A stretch of 62,000 nucleotides of DNA from Phoronis australis (GCA_002633005.1 NMRA01000236.1:432861-494860); one strand, 5' to 3'; shown: positions 25,201 to 37,800, counted from the first letter of the stretch. Notes: generated by a model from the sequence alone, not told the origin. A program made the numbers and translations.

Positions 25201-26803
25201 AGCGAATATTAAACACGTCAACATGGCATAGAGGCCCAGCTTCCAGTGGAAGTAACGAGAGCTGAAAAAATCATTACAAGACTATGAGTGACTTCTTGCA
25301 CATTCATAATAGAAATAATGTATAAAATATATAAAGAAAAGCATTTCACATTCGTTTTTGGCCAAAATATGAGTACGAGCTTTAAAACAAAATCAGCGCA
25401 TACATAAACAAAGACAATGTATTAGTCGATGTTTCGGATTATCATTAAAACCATTCTCAAGACAAATGTTCTTCACCTCCAGTCAGGTAACACAGAACAG
25501 TCTGCACAGGTACCCATCAAAATGTATTGTGAGGAGACAGACCAGAAAGCATCATAATTCGATAAATTTTGAGTCTGAGTTCTGACATTACAACCCTCCA
25601 TGGGAATGGTCCAAAGTAATTCAGAATCTGTAAAGACTATGAATGGTCATGTGAGATCAAATTAAAAAGCCTCCCGTAGATTCCACAGATAAAGTGCACT
25701 GATCACCAAATTCATCAGTATTTATAGTCTGCCACATATTTCATAATGTACGTACTCAAGACCGCAGAAAACAATAGGACTGAAATAGATACCTTGATTC
25801 CAAAACGCCGAGAATTTCAAAGATGATCAGCTCAAACATGGTACACGATAATGAGAAGGTCACGGAAAAGATGAGCAAGACGATGGAATGGTGGACCTGG
25901 AAAACAATGAGCATCGTGTTCACAACCAATCTTTGAGACCAAAAGTACAAGCCGAGAGTATTAAAAAAATGACCCATAATTCCGGTCATGATGGCTGGGC
26001 AGAAGCTGAATTCATCATCTTAGTCTTTCCTCGTTACTGAGAATAAAGGGGAATTAACAAAATACTTAGTAAGGTGGCCATTTTTGTTACTCACAGAATT
26101 AGCCGTCTTGACAGGTAAACGTTTTTTTGAGTAATTGTGTCTTGTACTACACTTGCTAATGATATAAACTCTAAATGTCATTAACTGTGCAGTGATTATT
26201 TATGTGTACTACATATTTGCTGAGTTGTATGCGGATCACTCGTAAAAGCTACATTTCGCTCGTTAAGACGACGGGAAAACATGAAAGGATAGGCCTTTTA
26301 CTATCTTAAAATATGTGTCATTTTCAAATTTACATTTTCATGTTTGGTCAATTTCACGACCAACTATAACGAATTCCATAGCCTTTTCCCCCCGCATCCT
26401 TCATAGTTTTGATGTCCTTGCTAGTAACAGAAATAAAATCTTATCACGGCAAGGAATATTATGAGACCTAACAGTTGTTCTCCAGTTTTACTATGACAAT
26501 GATTAGAAATATCTTTGTAACAGGACTGACATGATGTAGAACAAAACATTTGACATTCCATCAGTGACTGCATACATTAGCCCATCTCTCTTACTTAAAA
26601 GCCACCAGAGTGTACATCTATCACACAGTACTCTTTATTGATGAAAAACTTAATTCTTCATTGAATAATTACAGTGAGTTATCCAAAAATTCATCAATAC
26701 TCAACACATTCAAAAGTCAGAAATGTCTATCAGCATTTCATACCTCATAATCTCTAAACAACTTCTTTATGAAAAATACCCATCCTCCACCGAAGAAGAT
26801 GAT
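16269..26803 (-). CDS. GPR89: GPR89 / Golgi pH regulator (GPHR), 13 coding exons
   Basis: Coding exons in transcript order: 26744-26803, 25793-25896, 25155-25261, 23866-23976, 23040-23160, 22347-22427, 21960-22072, 21224-21303, 20583-20675, 19478-19573, 18608-18763, 17638-17696, 16269-16416. All have GT-AG junctions and matching phases. Together they give 442 residues; vertebrate GPR89 has about 455, so only a first exon of about 14 codons is missing and was not found. Diagnostic segments are [74 protein letters not shown] and [16 protein letters not shown]. The protein is multi-pass, with an N-terminal GPHR_N part, a charged middle loop (KKKR ... [11 protein letters not shown]) and a C-terminal ABA_GPCR-type part ending [11 protein letters not shown]. 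Family members are anion channels needed for Golgi acidification. Several introns carry minisatellites close to splice sites. Confidence 0.95.
16655..16760 (+). repeat. dispersed repeat family 2, copy
   Basis: cagggtcgaaacttgtccca ... aaattccagaaataggcaac resembles 1611-1730 (+) and the reverse complement of about 57531-57600. The common core is aaatt(t/c)(t/c)agaa..gggcaatattgg. Confidence 0.5.
17591..17632. repeat. 21-bp tandem duplication next to a GPR89 splice donor
   Basis: The unit taaaaacaagtgtaatgtgc occurs twice in direct repeat, ending a few bases before the GPR89 donor at 17637-17636 (minus strand). Confidence 0.85.
18298..18607. repeat. ~46-bp minisatellite built on a GPR89 5' splice site
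   Basis: About seven units of the type cccagagactgctggcctgt tcacctacatacatacac. The last unit ends exactly at the GPR89 donor (minus strand ATG|GTATGTATGTAGGTGA, donor at 18607-18606). On the transcribed strand each unit therefore carries a copy of the donor-side intron sequence gtatgtatgtaggtga, with small changes. An open frame over the array is an artefact. Confidence 0.9.
19016..19470. other. GPR89 intron, nothing further seen
   Basis: Intronic sequence without a second gene. The other GPR89 introns longer than 300 bp (for example 16417-17637, 17697-18607, 19574-20582, 20676-21223, 21304-21959, 22428-23039, 23161-23865, 23977-25154, 25262-25792 and 25897-26743) likewise show only the repeats listed separately. 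Confidence 0.4.
20101..20143. repeat. short direct duplication in a GPR89 intron
   Basis: ctagagtaaaattagtcc occurs twice, separated by a few bases. Confidence 0.8.
24013..24203. repeat. 36-bp minisatellite, 5 copies
   Basis: Five units of gagaattacacaatcatttg ctccgaccattatacc with few changes. They lie about 35 bp upstream, in the transcript sense, of the GPR89 acceptor at 23978-23977. Because 36 is a multiple of 3, periodic 12-residue open frames appear on both strands; I take these as by-products. Confidence 0.9.
25985..26115 (+). repeat. dispersed repeat family 1, copy
   Basis: gtcatgatggctgggcagaa ... ggggaattaacaaaatactt ... taaggtggcc matches 4915-5090 in order and spacing, inside a GPR89 intron. 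Confidence 0.55.
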
Positions 26804-27752
26804 CTGAAAAGATAAAAACATCTAAATATTACGTCTTAAAAATGCAAACAACTCAAAAATGTAATGTGATCTGTCAATATAAAAACTACCTTTAAGTACA
26901 TAGTAAATAAATGTAAAAAAAATCAAATTGCCACCAAGTGGCACATTCGTTGTCAGATACCTCCACCAGAGGCCGCTTCCTGCTCTCAAGTTCATATGAG
27001 TAGACTAGCTAAATCAAACATGGTTTTAATACAAGAACTCAGAAAATTGAAGTTTTTATAACTCTTAGCTCTAACCTAGGATCAGTAGTCTGAGAAACAG
27101 CAGAATATTACGTGTGTTTGTATATTAATCATCGAATATGATTCAGGGACCGCAATGCTACTACTGAAAAGCCGACACTGTTAGGGGTAGTTCCAGGAAA
27201 CTCAGACGACAGAAAAATCTGAACGAGTCTAAATAAATTTCAAATATAATAACAACCAAGCTGCATTACCACTAAACAAAATATTAATCAGGTCGTTGAT
27301 GAACAGTAAGAATTTATTTACCATCTCACTTAAATTACAACAAAGTTTCAGAACATATGACACATATTTAGCACCTTACTTTGTGTGGTGATTTTGAATG
27401 TCTGCGCTAAGTACACTCTCTTAGGTTATATTTAGCCCATGTCATGTAAATGAACATGAATTTACTTGACACTTAGATGGTTTAGCAATTTTGGCTAACA
27501 TCTTTAAAAGTCTAGCGCGAACCTAGTATATTTTGTAACTTTTCCACGTATTTTGCACCAAATTAAACGGCCTATTGTCGCCAATTCCAATACGGGACAC
27601 ACACTCAGCAGCAGCGTTCACACCTTCAACTTCATTAAGACATGAAAGCAAAGTTCCAAACATCAAATTTTTTGTATAAAGCAAACTACGCTTTACAATA
27701 AACATTGTGAAATTGCCTGATGACAATTGGGACGACTATTTAGACGACCCCA

Positions 27753-27882
27753 GTCAACCACCCGGGGACTCACATACAGTCAACCACCCGGGGACTCACA
27801 TACAGTCAACCACCCGGGGACTCACATACAGTCAACCACCCGGGGACTCACATACAGTCAACCACCCGGGGACTCACATACA
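27753..27882. repeat. 26-bp minisatellite, 5 identical copies
   Basis: Five copies of gtcaaccacccggggactca followed by cataca, without visible change, so recently expanded or homogenised. Confidence 0.95.
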
Positions 27883-28085
27883 GGCCCGTATCAGAATGTC
27901 AGCTAATTAATTGAATTAAAAGTTTTAAAGATAATGATTTTGATAAATTTGACTATTAATTGGTGCGAAATGAATAAGTTAGGTGTTTCCTTGGATTTCC
28001 ACGTATTTTGCACTAAATTTAACGGCTAGTCATCGCCTATTCTAATATGATGGAGACACGATGAAAGCCAATTTCGTTGTGTCCA

Positions 28086-28093
28086 TGACGTCA
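28086..28093. promoter_or_regulatory. CRE-like palindrome TGACGTCA
   Basis: A full consensus cAMP-response-element palindrome in a locally CpG-containing stretch (cgattcgttcgagcgcc) upstream of GPR89 coding exons. The gcgccatctc nearby resembles a YY1-type start motif on the minus strand. It may mark the GPR89 promoter; motif evidence only. Confidence 0.25.
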
Positions 28094-29340
28094 TAGACTT
28101 CGATTCGTTCGAGCGCCATCTCAACTTTTCTTAAACGGGGTTCACGATGGGGTTGTTGTATTGTTAAAGGCCTACTTAACTAACGACTGAGAAGTGCTAT
28201 GACACTGTATGTTGATGTTTTTCACCAATATACTTGGGAACCCAATGGCCGTCCGCCTAAGCATAAAACCGGTTTGTTGTCATACTCACCCAATTATTCC
28301 ACTGAAAAGTTATGCTCTGAATAGGATTTGATTTAACTCTCACAAATATATAGTATTCGTTGATTCAAACATTTTCTTTTACTCATGCCGAGTTGTTTCA
28401 ACTGTGCATTGCTTTTCGGCAGCCATTTTATAATTACTCCTATGGTCGTCATATGCTGCCTTCTTTTGAAAGAACAGAAAACCACGCAGAAAAAAGCCAA
28501 GTGGAAAGTGGTTTACAACAATTGTAGTTCAACCACAAACTGTTTTACTGGTATGATATCGATTTTTAAATCGATTAAAATTGGTTAAGAATTTCAGTTC
28601 TGGAAAATGAATCGCTATTGTTTTATATTCCAGACAGACCTTACTTATTTTCTATTTGTGACCTCTTTATTTGACTTTTTGCTCTAGTTGTACTTAACAC
28701 CACTTATCTATGCTGTCTTTCTGTTTCTTTTCAGTTTTTCTTCATTCTCTGTTAACATCTTGTCAGCCAAAACAGAACTGTAACCCTTTGAGACGAAGGT
28801 CGGCGGAAGTTGATCATTGAACCTCGATACAGTTGTTCTAATAAGTTACACAATATCGTATTGTTTGATTTTTTTCTCACCTTTAACAGGCAATCATAAA
28901 TAAATAAATAAATAAATACCCAAGTTGCATTTGCATTTTATTGCTCAATATCTTCTTTATTTTTGATTATGTTGTGTTGTGTTGTATGTAACAATGCAAT
29001 ATAGTGAAATAAAGTTAATGTTTTACAATATTTTGATGACCAAGGGGTGGGCCGAAACTGTTAAGCACACAGCGTGTTGCATTTCTCTACTGAGTTTTTC
29101 CTTTGGCCTAACAGGTGTCGGTTAGTGACTGGAACAAATAGATACATTGTATAAACAATGCCAGTGTTCATTTTTTGTTCTGTCTGAAGAAAATTTAATT
29201 TCGAAAATATCTTCTGAAAATGAACAAAAAAGTGCATTAGTAAATCTACAAATTTTTAAGTGGTTTCTAAAAAATGCACCGATTTTCGTCTCAGTTCTTC
29301 CATGCATGTTTCTCCTGAGAGGTTAGTACCTAATGTGCAG

Positions 29341-29463
29341 ACGACCATTCTAGATTGTAACGCTCAATCCCGCGTGGCTGCACGCAAAGAAGATAGCGGA
29401 CGACCATTGGAGCCTGATGACGATAGGTATCCGGTCTATATATGTATTTTAGATAAAAAATAG
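29341..29463 (+). CDS. possible terminal exon, unrecognised
   Basis: An acceptor-like site (gtacctaatgtgcag) ends at 29340. It is followed by 40 open codons and TAA, with a more GC-balanced composition than the surroundings (segments TTILDCNAQSRVAARKEDSG and RPLEPDDDRYPVYICILDKK). An AATAAA near 29556 could end the transcript. No matching upstream exon was found, and I do not recognise the protein. Confidence 0.25.
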   Translation, partial: TTILDCNAQSRVAARKEDSGRPLEPDDDRYPVYICILDKK

Positions 29464-31823
29464 TCATTTGGAACCATAGTAGGCCTTAAACAATTACAAG
29501 TAGTTTTAAAGCTACTCCTAATGTATTACGAGAAACAATGTCTTTGCTTTTATTTTGAATAAAGATGGTGAATTATTTTGAATTTTTTTATTTCAATTGA
29601 GATCACTAGGTAGGGAGGACGTTTTTTAATTTTTTTTACAATACCCATGTGTCATAGATTTTTGAAAAGCCCTTGGTGTGAGAAATGAAATGGTGCAAAA
29701 ATCAGAAAAATTGGATGATCGGTTGACGAGAAAATGGCCGTTGAAACGTGACGATAATGCGTAAAATATCTGCCTTTTTACCTAATTTCGTAAAAAATAA
29801 AGGAATATACATGTGCTGCATATAAAAAGATTCGTCTCATTGAGACAAACATGGTGGTGTGTATTACATAAATTTTGGATCGATTTCTACAGAGATATTG
29901 CTGTTTAAGTGTGTTATTATAGCATACAGAACAGGCTCATCATGTTCGATGAAAACAATGGATTACACAGCTTAAAAGGTAAAGAGCAAAAACACCACAT
30001 CAGCTCAGAAATAAATACATCTGAGGTAGGAGGAAATTTCACATCAAATCACAAGATCATATTGGTGGATTTGGGGGGGGCAAGGGGGCCTGGCCCGTGG
30101 CTCCCCTAAAACTCCCATATTTCATTTGGCAGTTTGAGAGTGCAAATATCTTACGGGTAAAATCCTGCATAATACTCTGCCCTCCCCCCCCTCCTATCTA
30201 AAAATCCTAGATCTGCCCCTGAATACTGCTACACGGGCAACACATCATTGCCTGACAGTGACAGGGGGCTGGGGAGGCTATAGCTCCCCCACTTTTTTCA
30301 GTGCTGGGTGCCACCCATGTACTATTAGATCGTATCATGGCAAAAAACATCAAAAAGTAGACAAAAGACCATTTGGGAAAACAAATCACTCTTAATATGA
30401 AGGATTTCATCATTTACGCAACAAAAACTTAGTAACAACTTTATTTCGAACGGTGAAGTTGCGATGCCATTGAACTTCAACCTTCAACGTAGCCGCTGGT
30501 GGCGCTGACATGCGGCGACTTAGTGAACTAACGACTGCTGATTGAAAAGTGCCAATGCGCAGCAGTTTGACAGAATTTCTGAAAATGAAATAATTACCAA
30601 TTAAAAGAGTGATAAATTCCTCATCTAAAAATCAGGGGGGGGGGCATGTTGCGCAACTGGAAAAACATCAATCTCCCGACCAACCAAAATTAGGCCTTCC
30701 GGACGATCGAAAACTCACCATGAAAACTTGGCCTTGACTTCGAGAAAACACCTTGAGGAGATGCGCATGCATCTAAACTACATCCTGTCCAAATTTCATG
30801 TTTGTATTTGAGAGTATAGTGCTCTTTTGGATAGGAGGAACAAGAGCCTAAGAGGTACTTTTTCGAAAGTTGATCGCATGGCGGAAAATCGTGCGCTAAA
30901 AAAAGCTTACAAAAAATGATTTATCAGCGATAACTTGAGACAAAAAGATTACAAACTTACAAATAAAGTCTAAGGTAACGATTTATAACACAAAATTGTC
31001 TTATAGTTAACTTTAAAATCTGGAATCGGGTAATTTACCGACGTGGGTTTTACACGGAGGCAGATATGGAGCACCGTGACCTACTTTTTGATTGTCCTCC
31101 CTATTTTCCGCCACTGGGAAGGAGACGAGATGTGGCTACCAATTTATCATCGCCTCTAAGAACAAGGCAGCAACTTACGGACTGCACTTTTACAAAAAAC
31201 TCACTTGTGAAAGAAACATCACCACCGAGTCCAGAACCACCGACATTTTGGAAGACCAACGTTGTGGAAACGCCTTCCTCAAAATAGCTGCCGAAAACTG
31301 TTACGTGTTGGTCGCCATTTTCGTTACAAATAGGCTACTTGAAAGTCGAATTCTTATTGGCTATTCTATTGTTGCGCCAAACAATTTTTAATTAAAATGG
31401 AGGAACTGTATTTCATAGTTTTTAGAGCAGTAGCTAGTGTGGATAAGATTTGAAAAAGCGATGTAAAGTCAATTTGCAGATCTTTCATTTTTTAGATTAC
31501 TCGGAATATTCCGAGTATTTCCGTATTCTCAAATTTGATACTACGTAAGCAGCCGTGGTGTTCCGAATGGTTTCAGAAAAGCAAACGGGGATTCCTGGTT
31601 GTTACATCATCTTCTACCCTCCCTTTTAAAAATGGTATTTCCCATGAAAATCATTAACATACGAAATCTAAATGTAAATGTTTGTCGTTCTTGTTTTGTG
31701 TTTAAATAAAGAGTATGACATATTTTGCAAATTGATTAATAAAACTCTCTCTTTTGCAATGAGATTTAAAAAAAATTCACCTATTCTAGTGGCAATGTTC
31801 ACTGATTAGATTTGTACAAATAA

Positions 31824-31834
31824 GCCGCCATTTT
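31824..31834 (+). promoter_or_regulatory. YY1-like motif before the USP start codon
   Basis: gccgccatttt is the reverse complement of the AAATGGCGGC core often found close to transcription starts of TATA-less metazoan housekeeping genes. It lies about 10 bases upstream of the USP25/28 ATG. Motif evidence only. Confidence 0.35.
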
Positions 31835-31843
31835 CAAGAAAAC

Positions 31844-34800
31844 ATGACGGTCGAGCAAGAGGAGTCCAGGGGTATTGTAAAAACTAAAACAGTTGTAAGT
31901 TTCGGAAACGTCCCTTTACGATTGTTACTACATTCTAGAATTACGATGAGCTACTCTTAATATATCCTTAATTGTTCTAAATACTGAGAGCACTGGTCTG
32001 ACATAGCGATCCCTGATAGAGATATAGAAATTCAACGTCAATCAAAAGGAAGGCAATGATCACCGTCTCTATTAACTGGTAATATAAGAACTTCATACGC
32101 CGGAAGCTTTTCCGTGAATTATGCCTCACACTGACTAACACATCAAAGTCACGTTTTGCGCATAGAGGGACACCTTAATTAGGTGGCTGTCGATTTCTTT
32201 AATTCCTTCCAACTCGACGACAACGAAATACTCCCGTTACCAGACTTTTTCTTCGAGCAGCCCCCCGTGTAGGCAATGACCATCGCCTCTGTTGGCCCGA
32301 AGCAGAGGCGATGTAGAGGCTATAGGCGCTCTGTACGCCGGAAGCTTTTCGGCGAATTATGCCTCGCACCGAGTAAACCATCAAAGTCACGTTGTTATAA
32401 ATACCTTTTGCGCATAGAGGAACACCTTAGGAGGTTGTCGATGTGTTTAAGTCCTTTCAACTCGAACAAATACTCCCATTATGAAACTTTTTCTTCGATC
32501 AGTCCCTATTTCAGTTCCCAAAATCGTGAAATCAAAATTTTTGTACTGCGCACGCTCCAACTTTTACCGCGCTCGCTAGGTGATGTGACTTCATAACCTC
32601 AATAATTTTTAAATAGGCCAAAGGTGAGCCATTGCGGTCTTGTCAGTCAAATGTTCGTTTCCAAAATGCCACCACTTATACTTGTCTTTAATTGGCGTTA
32701 CTTGAAACTGTTTGTATTTCAATGAATTATTGTTTGTATTTGATAAAAATAAATGCTGTTGATATGACATTTAAAAGTCTTTGTGCACATATTTGACATT
32801 TTAATGTTTAACAACACGGCAAATGCACGGCTGGTTCCCGGCAGCACGTACGCAAAGGGCGGGAACTTCAGCTTTCAAAGTTCGCCGGTAGGATCGCAAC
32901 TTCTGACCTTCGGCCTGGTTAAAAAAAATGAAAATTTTGATTTCACGATTTTGGGAACTGAAATAGGGACTGCTCGAAGAAAAAGTTTCATAACGGGAGT
33001 ATTTGTTCAAGTTGGAAGAACTTAAACACATCGACAACCTCCTAAGGTGTTCCTCTATGCGCAAAAGGTATTTATAACAACGTGACTTTGATGGTTTAGT
33101 CGGTGCGAGGCATAATTCGCCAAAAAGCTTCCGGCGTACAGAGCGCCTATAGCCTCTACATCGCCTCTGCTTCGGGCTAACAGAGGCGATGGTCATTGCC
33201 TACCCCCCGTGCAGTTCCCAAAATCGGTAACACGCCATTTTACACTGCGCACGTCAGGGTATATGACGTCATTCCACTTGCCGTCTATATAGTTACCTGT
33301 TATGATTGTTGTTGGTTACATGTGTTAACTTTGATTTATGGGCTTGGAAAGATCTGTGCCCGGTCTCTAATCTTTGTACTCGAAACGAACTCGAAACTAT
33401 TTTTGGCAATTTCTCTGCTCCTTCTGTGCGGACTTAAGATAATTGCTTGTCAGACTGTGCTCGAATACATTATAGTTTATGCATAGGAGTTTCTAGTTCA
33501 AGATTCCCCTTGAAGACTCTTATTAGTGAGAACAGCATTTTTCAAAAATTTTAGAAAATGTGCATGTAATATACATCACGAGACTAAAAGAACGGTGCAA
33601 AAAATTTTTAAATCGGACTTACGGTTCCGGAGAAAATGGTGTTTTTGTGTCAAATATTTTGGTAAAAATTCTGTCAAATCAAATTTGTGAGTTTGAAAAA
33701 AATGGTTACAAATCTCCGTAACCTAGACAGACATGTTATACATCATTTCAAAGAAAATTTTATGATGAATAATTTGCAAAAAAGAACATTCCTATTGGAC
33801 ATTCCTGTGCGAAGATATTGACCTTAAAGTCAACAAAGTCGACGAAGATAAGTCAGTACGTACAATTTTGTCGTTTCAAATTGGCATAAAATAACAATTA
33901 CTCAAGAAAAAAAAATAAGCTAGTATCATTTCAAGATTTTTCATCAGGGAAGTTGAAATCTCATAATTGGTTTGGGCAAATTATTAATATTATTTTGTGA
34001 CTTTTTTTGTTGACATGCAGTTTGCGACTTACTTAAATGTCAAAATGCATTACTTTAAAAAATTAAAGATAAACAACATCATTTCAAATATGTATTGATG
34101 AAAAGTATGATAAACAAAAATTTTAATACAAGCTTCACACAGTAAATAGAAATTAAACATGCTTTCCACAACAATGGAACAAAATGTAGACCTTGTCTTG
34201 AGCCATGCAGGAAAGTTCATGCTATGCCGGAAATGACAACTGCAATATTTATTTTCAAAGTTGTCTTGATATGAACACATAAAGGTATGTATGATGGGCA
34301 GATAAATAAAGTTCTCAAGGCATCCTCAAGGAAGGAAGGTCAAACCTTTTCACTGATTATTGACAGTGAGTACCTGCAAGTTAACAGACAGTCAGTGGAG
34401 TTCCTTACACAGACTTGTGGCCTCTTCAAGGGTCCAAACCCTTTCACTGACTATCGAAAGTCAGTGGAGTGCCTTACAGACTTATGGCATCCTCAAGGAA
34501 GGGGGGCCAAACACTTTCACTAAGTCAGTGGAGTACTTCACAGAGTTGTGGCATCCTCCAGGAAGGGGGCTGTTAAGACAGTGGAATACCAATACACAAT
34601 ATGGAGCACTCCAGCACTTCGAGGTCCTCTTGACCAAAATCGTCCATCACCTGAAAGGTGCGCACAGCCTCATCTTCATCGTAGTGGGTATTGAGCCAAA
34701 CTCACTTGCTGACTGCAAGTAGAATCGGTAGAAGCAGGAAAGAAGAAGGATCTGGACCAAGAGCTAGTCTGATGAGACAGAAATGCGAGCTGAGACATGA

Positions 34801-37800
34801 TGATATGTATTATAGTAAACTGACAAATAGGAATGAAATTATAAGTTAGAAAAAATGATGAAGAAAATAACAACTGGTTTGGTCCACAGCATTTTCCAAC
34901 AAAGGTTACCTGAAAGATGTAGGCCAGGCTGAGATATATAACAATCTAGACGAACCTCTGAATTGTTTTGTAAAAACTATATTCATGGTAAAAAAAATAT
35001 TGATAGCATGAGTTTTTCATGGTAGTAAACATAAAGTTTTGGTTGAAAACACAGCACTGGAGTAGAAATACATAGTTGTAATATTTGTTTACTCTAAAAT
35101 TAAAATGTTTTCATTTTCTATCTTGACATATGCTGGCTAAACTGTCTTTGCCAGTATGGGTGGTCCTGTCTGGCCACAAGTCAGGTCCCGTTTGCAACAA
35201 GTGTTTGAAATAGTTCATTGATGAACCCTTTAGTGCGCAATACGATTCATTATGTGCGCAAATTAGGAAATGTACCAATTAATTCAGGTCAAAGTTGAAG
35301 GTCGCGGGAACTGGCAACTTTTTCAACTTTTAAGACCACGAAAAAAGTGAAAAATACTTGCGTAATAACGTGCGCAAGGGTTTCTTCTACAAGTTCACGA
35401 AGTTTCTCGCCAAAATTCGAGAGTTTAGTCTTCTGAGTTGAAAATCAAATACCAGTTGTTTTTACCGGCGACCATTTTGCTTTGAAATGTCGGTCACGTC
35501 GCTGCAAACAACTCGTGCAAAGTATTATTAAATGGATTTTTCAACGAAAAAAGACTAACATTTAAGTAAAATAACGTATTATTTCATACTTTGAAGTAAT
35601 TTTTATTCACATTTATTGCATTTTTGAGTGATTTTTTGCCGATTGTAATGTGCAAATTTTACACGGTGACAGATACGCGAAGCGATTTGGTGACGTATGT
35701 TGTCCTCGCTACTCTTATTTTCGTGCTACAAACTCGAGTAAAAACTCGAAATTTCGAGTTCAAACTCGAACTTATTTCTGTAATACTGGGTTTACAAACT
35801 GTGAACTAAGGGCAATAAATTATCTACGTAAGTTATTGTGTACTCGAGCATAAAATAATAGACACTTATCTTGAGTTCGCCCAAAAGTAGAGTAGAAAAT
35901 GCCAAACCTAATTTCAAGTTCCATTTCGAGTAAAAAGATTGGAGACTGGGCCCAGTTTTATTATTGCTGGAGACCAAGCTCAACAAGCATGTATCCAGCA
36001 CAGTCTTGGCCTATAGCAAACTGACACAACTCTAAGCTCAACAAGCATGTATCCAGCACAGTCTTGGCCTATTATACAAACTGACACAACTTCCAAACCC
36101 CAAAACCAACTGTCACGTAAATAGAGCGATTTAAGTCAATTTGATGGCGGTAAATGCTCTAAATCAAAACTTCATTAATTTTGATAGGATATGGATTCGT
36201 AGGAGCTTTAAATTTACTAGTAAATAAAATCGTCCTTTATCAGAGACTGCCAAGTGCCATCAGTGAGCGTGAACAGAGCTACATATGCCAGATACAGGAA
36301 GTGACAGGAATTCAGAGCACGACCGTTATCAGAGAAGCTGTGAAGCAATGTACGACTGGGGATGGCAAGTTTGACGTGGCTGAAGTGATTAGTCTGTTGC
36401 TGCCAGAACACAACAAAGATTCCCAGGTAATATTATTTGAGTAATTTAAAGGTGAGAGCTAAGAGCTTTTGTATGACTCGTGAATATGAAACTGGGTTTT
36501 TTACATATATGTGAACTGTGGTGTGAAGATCATGTGAACGTATTCTGTATTTTTGGCTGCTATTGATGCTGAAGTGTTTGAGAATGGGGCTATTCGGAGA
36601 ATTCTCCTCGCGGTGTCGCTGCTGTACTAGTGGTGATTGAATTGCGCATGCGTGGCTGTCTGCATGTAAACAACTGGTAAAAGATGCAATTTTTATCAAA
36701 ATACGTCGTCGCGCTAAGCCTTATTACTGCTAATTTCCCTGGTGCAAGTCTTCGACAGGTGGCCACAAATTCCCAAAAGACCTAAGGTTACTATATTCGT
36801 GGACAATTGCGGTCAACAGGGTCAACTAACTGACAAAAAGTGTGTGGATGCTGAAGCCCCGTGTGTGCTCTATGTCTATGACTATGCAGTTCCATTCGGA
36901 GACTACACAACATTACTTGGTAAGTTTTTAGCAATCAGTTTCTATCAACATCGTTCGGTGATGTTATCCCCACCAGTTACCCCACTGAATAACAGTTTTA
37001 TTGAGTGGAACTAAGTGTTTCTTTTTGGAAACTCACCCGATGCCGGGTAGGCTAGCAGCACATATTCATATTGTCCTGGGTGGGAGTGCTCCCAAAATAA
37101 GAGGTGTATGGTACGTGATGCACAGAAGTCAAGAGTGACTTTTTCACAGCAGTTTCTCTTCAAAACTATGCTGTTTCCAATAAAATTCTCTAGATGAGTG
37201 AGTTTCCTTATTTTATCGTGGACCCCACCCCCAGGACCACCAGCTCAGTTATCGAATTAACATGAATAAGCATTAATTCAGTAAATGTCGTAACATTGCA
37301 TTGGAAAAAAATTGACACCTAGAATGAATTTTACTTGTTGAGATCAGAAGCACATTTTAAGTGTCATGAAAAATACACATTGTTAAATCACTTTTAGCCT
37401 GTTTCACATATTTTTATGCAGTTATTAAATAAGACTTGGGTACAAAGGTTATTAGTTTCTACACATAAACATGAAGATGAAATGTCAAGTATGTTCTGCC
37501 TTACAAAAGTAGTTTTGTCTTGCCTTTTCTTTTACAATTTGCTAATATTTCTATTCTGTTACAGGCAAGAAAAAAACAACTGAAACCAACCGCCTGACCA
37601 TCTATTTCACCGTTGGACAAAGTGAAAAGCAATCCTTCAGCAATAACCTGAGAGAATTGAATGTAATTCAGTAATTCAGCACCTGATATGCCTGATTATG
37701 GACTCCCTCGCAATGTTTCTTTCTGTGCTTTTTCAGTTTGCCATTTGTTTTTAAATACACTGATAATTGTTTATTCTCGAATCTTGTGCATAGCAGCTAG

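Larger units (their letters stand above)
26804..31843. other. interval between GPR89 and USP25/28 5' ends
   Basis: GPR89 (minus) and USP25/28 (plus) diverge across this interval, which must hold the GPR89 first exon and both promoters. I could not find the GPR89 start exon. The region has a 26-bp minisatellite (27753-27882), a TGACGTCA motif (28086), a possible terminal exon (29341-29463), AATAAA motifs near 29006 and 29556, and G/C homopolymer-rich patches near 30070, 30180 and 30638. Open frames at 31066-31391 have no splice support. Confidence 0.4.
33357..35953. mobile_element. TIR element (~0.4 kb) split by a later insertion
   Basis: The left end gcccggtctctaatctttgt and the right end (reverse complement gggcccagtctccaatcttt) are terminal inverted repeats continuing over about 40 bp (tactcgaaacgaactcgaaa). 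The element occupies 33357-33524 and 35720-35953, about 400 bp without the insert. Its interior has repeated actcgaa / ttcgagt words. A second, uninterrupted left part lies at 53945-54161. Confidence 0.85.

Noticed and set aside
31066-31391. Two overlapping frames of 73 and 99 codons upstream of USP exon 1
   Set aside because: No splice context, no recognisable similarity, and two competing frames; not enough for a gene call.
32276-33196. Matching 106- and 131-codon frames on opposite strands
   Set aside because: They are the two arms of one inverted repeat, so their similarity follows from the DNA structure; no known domain.
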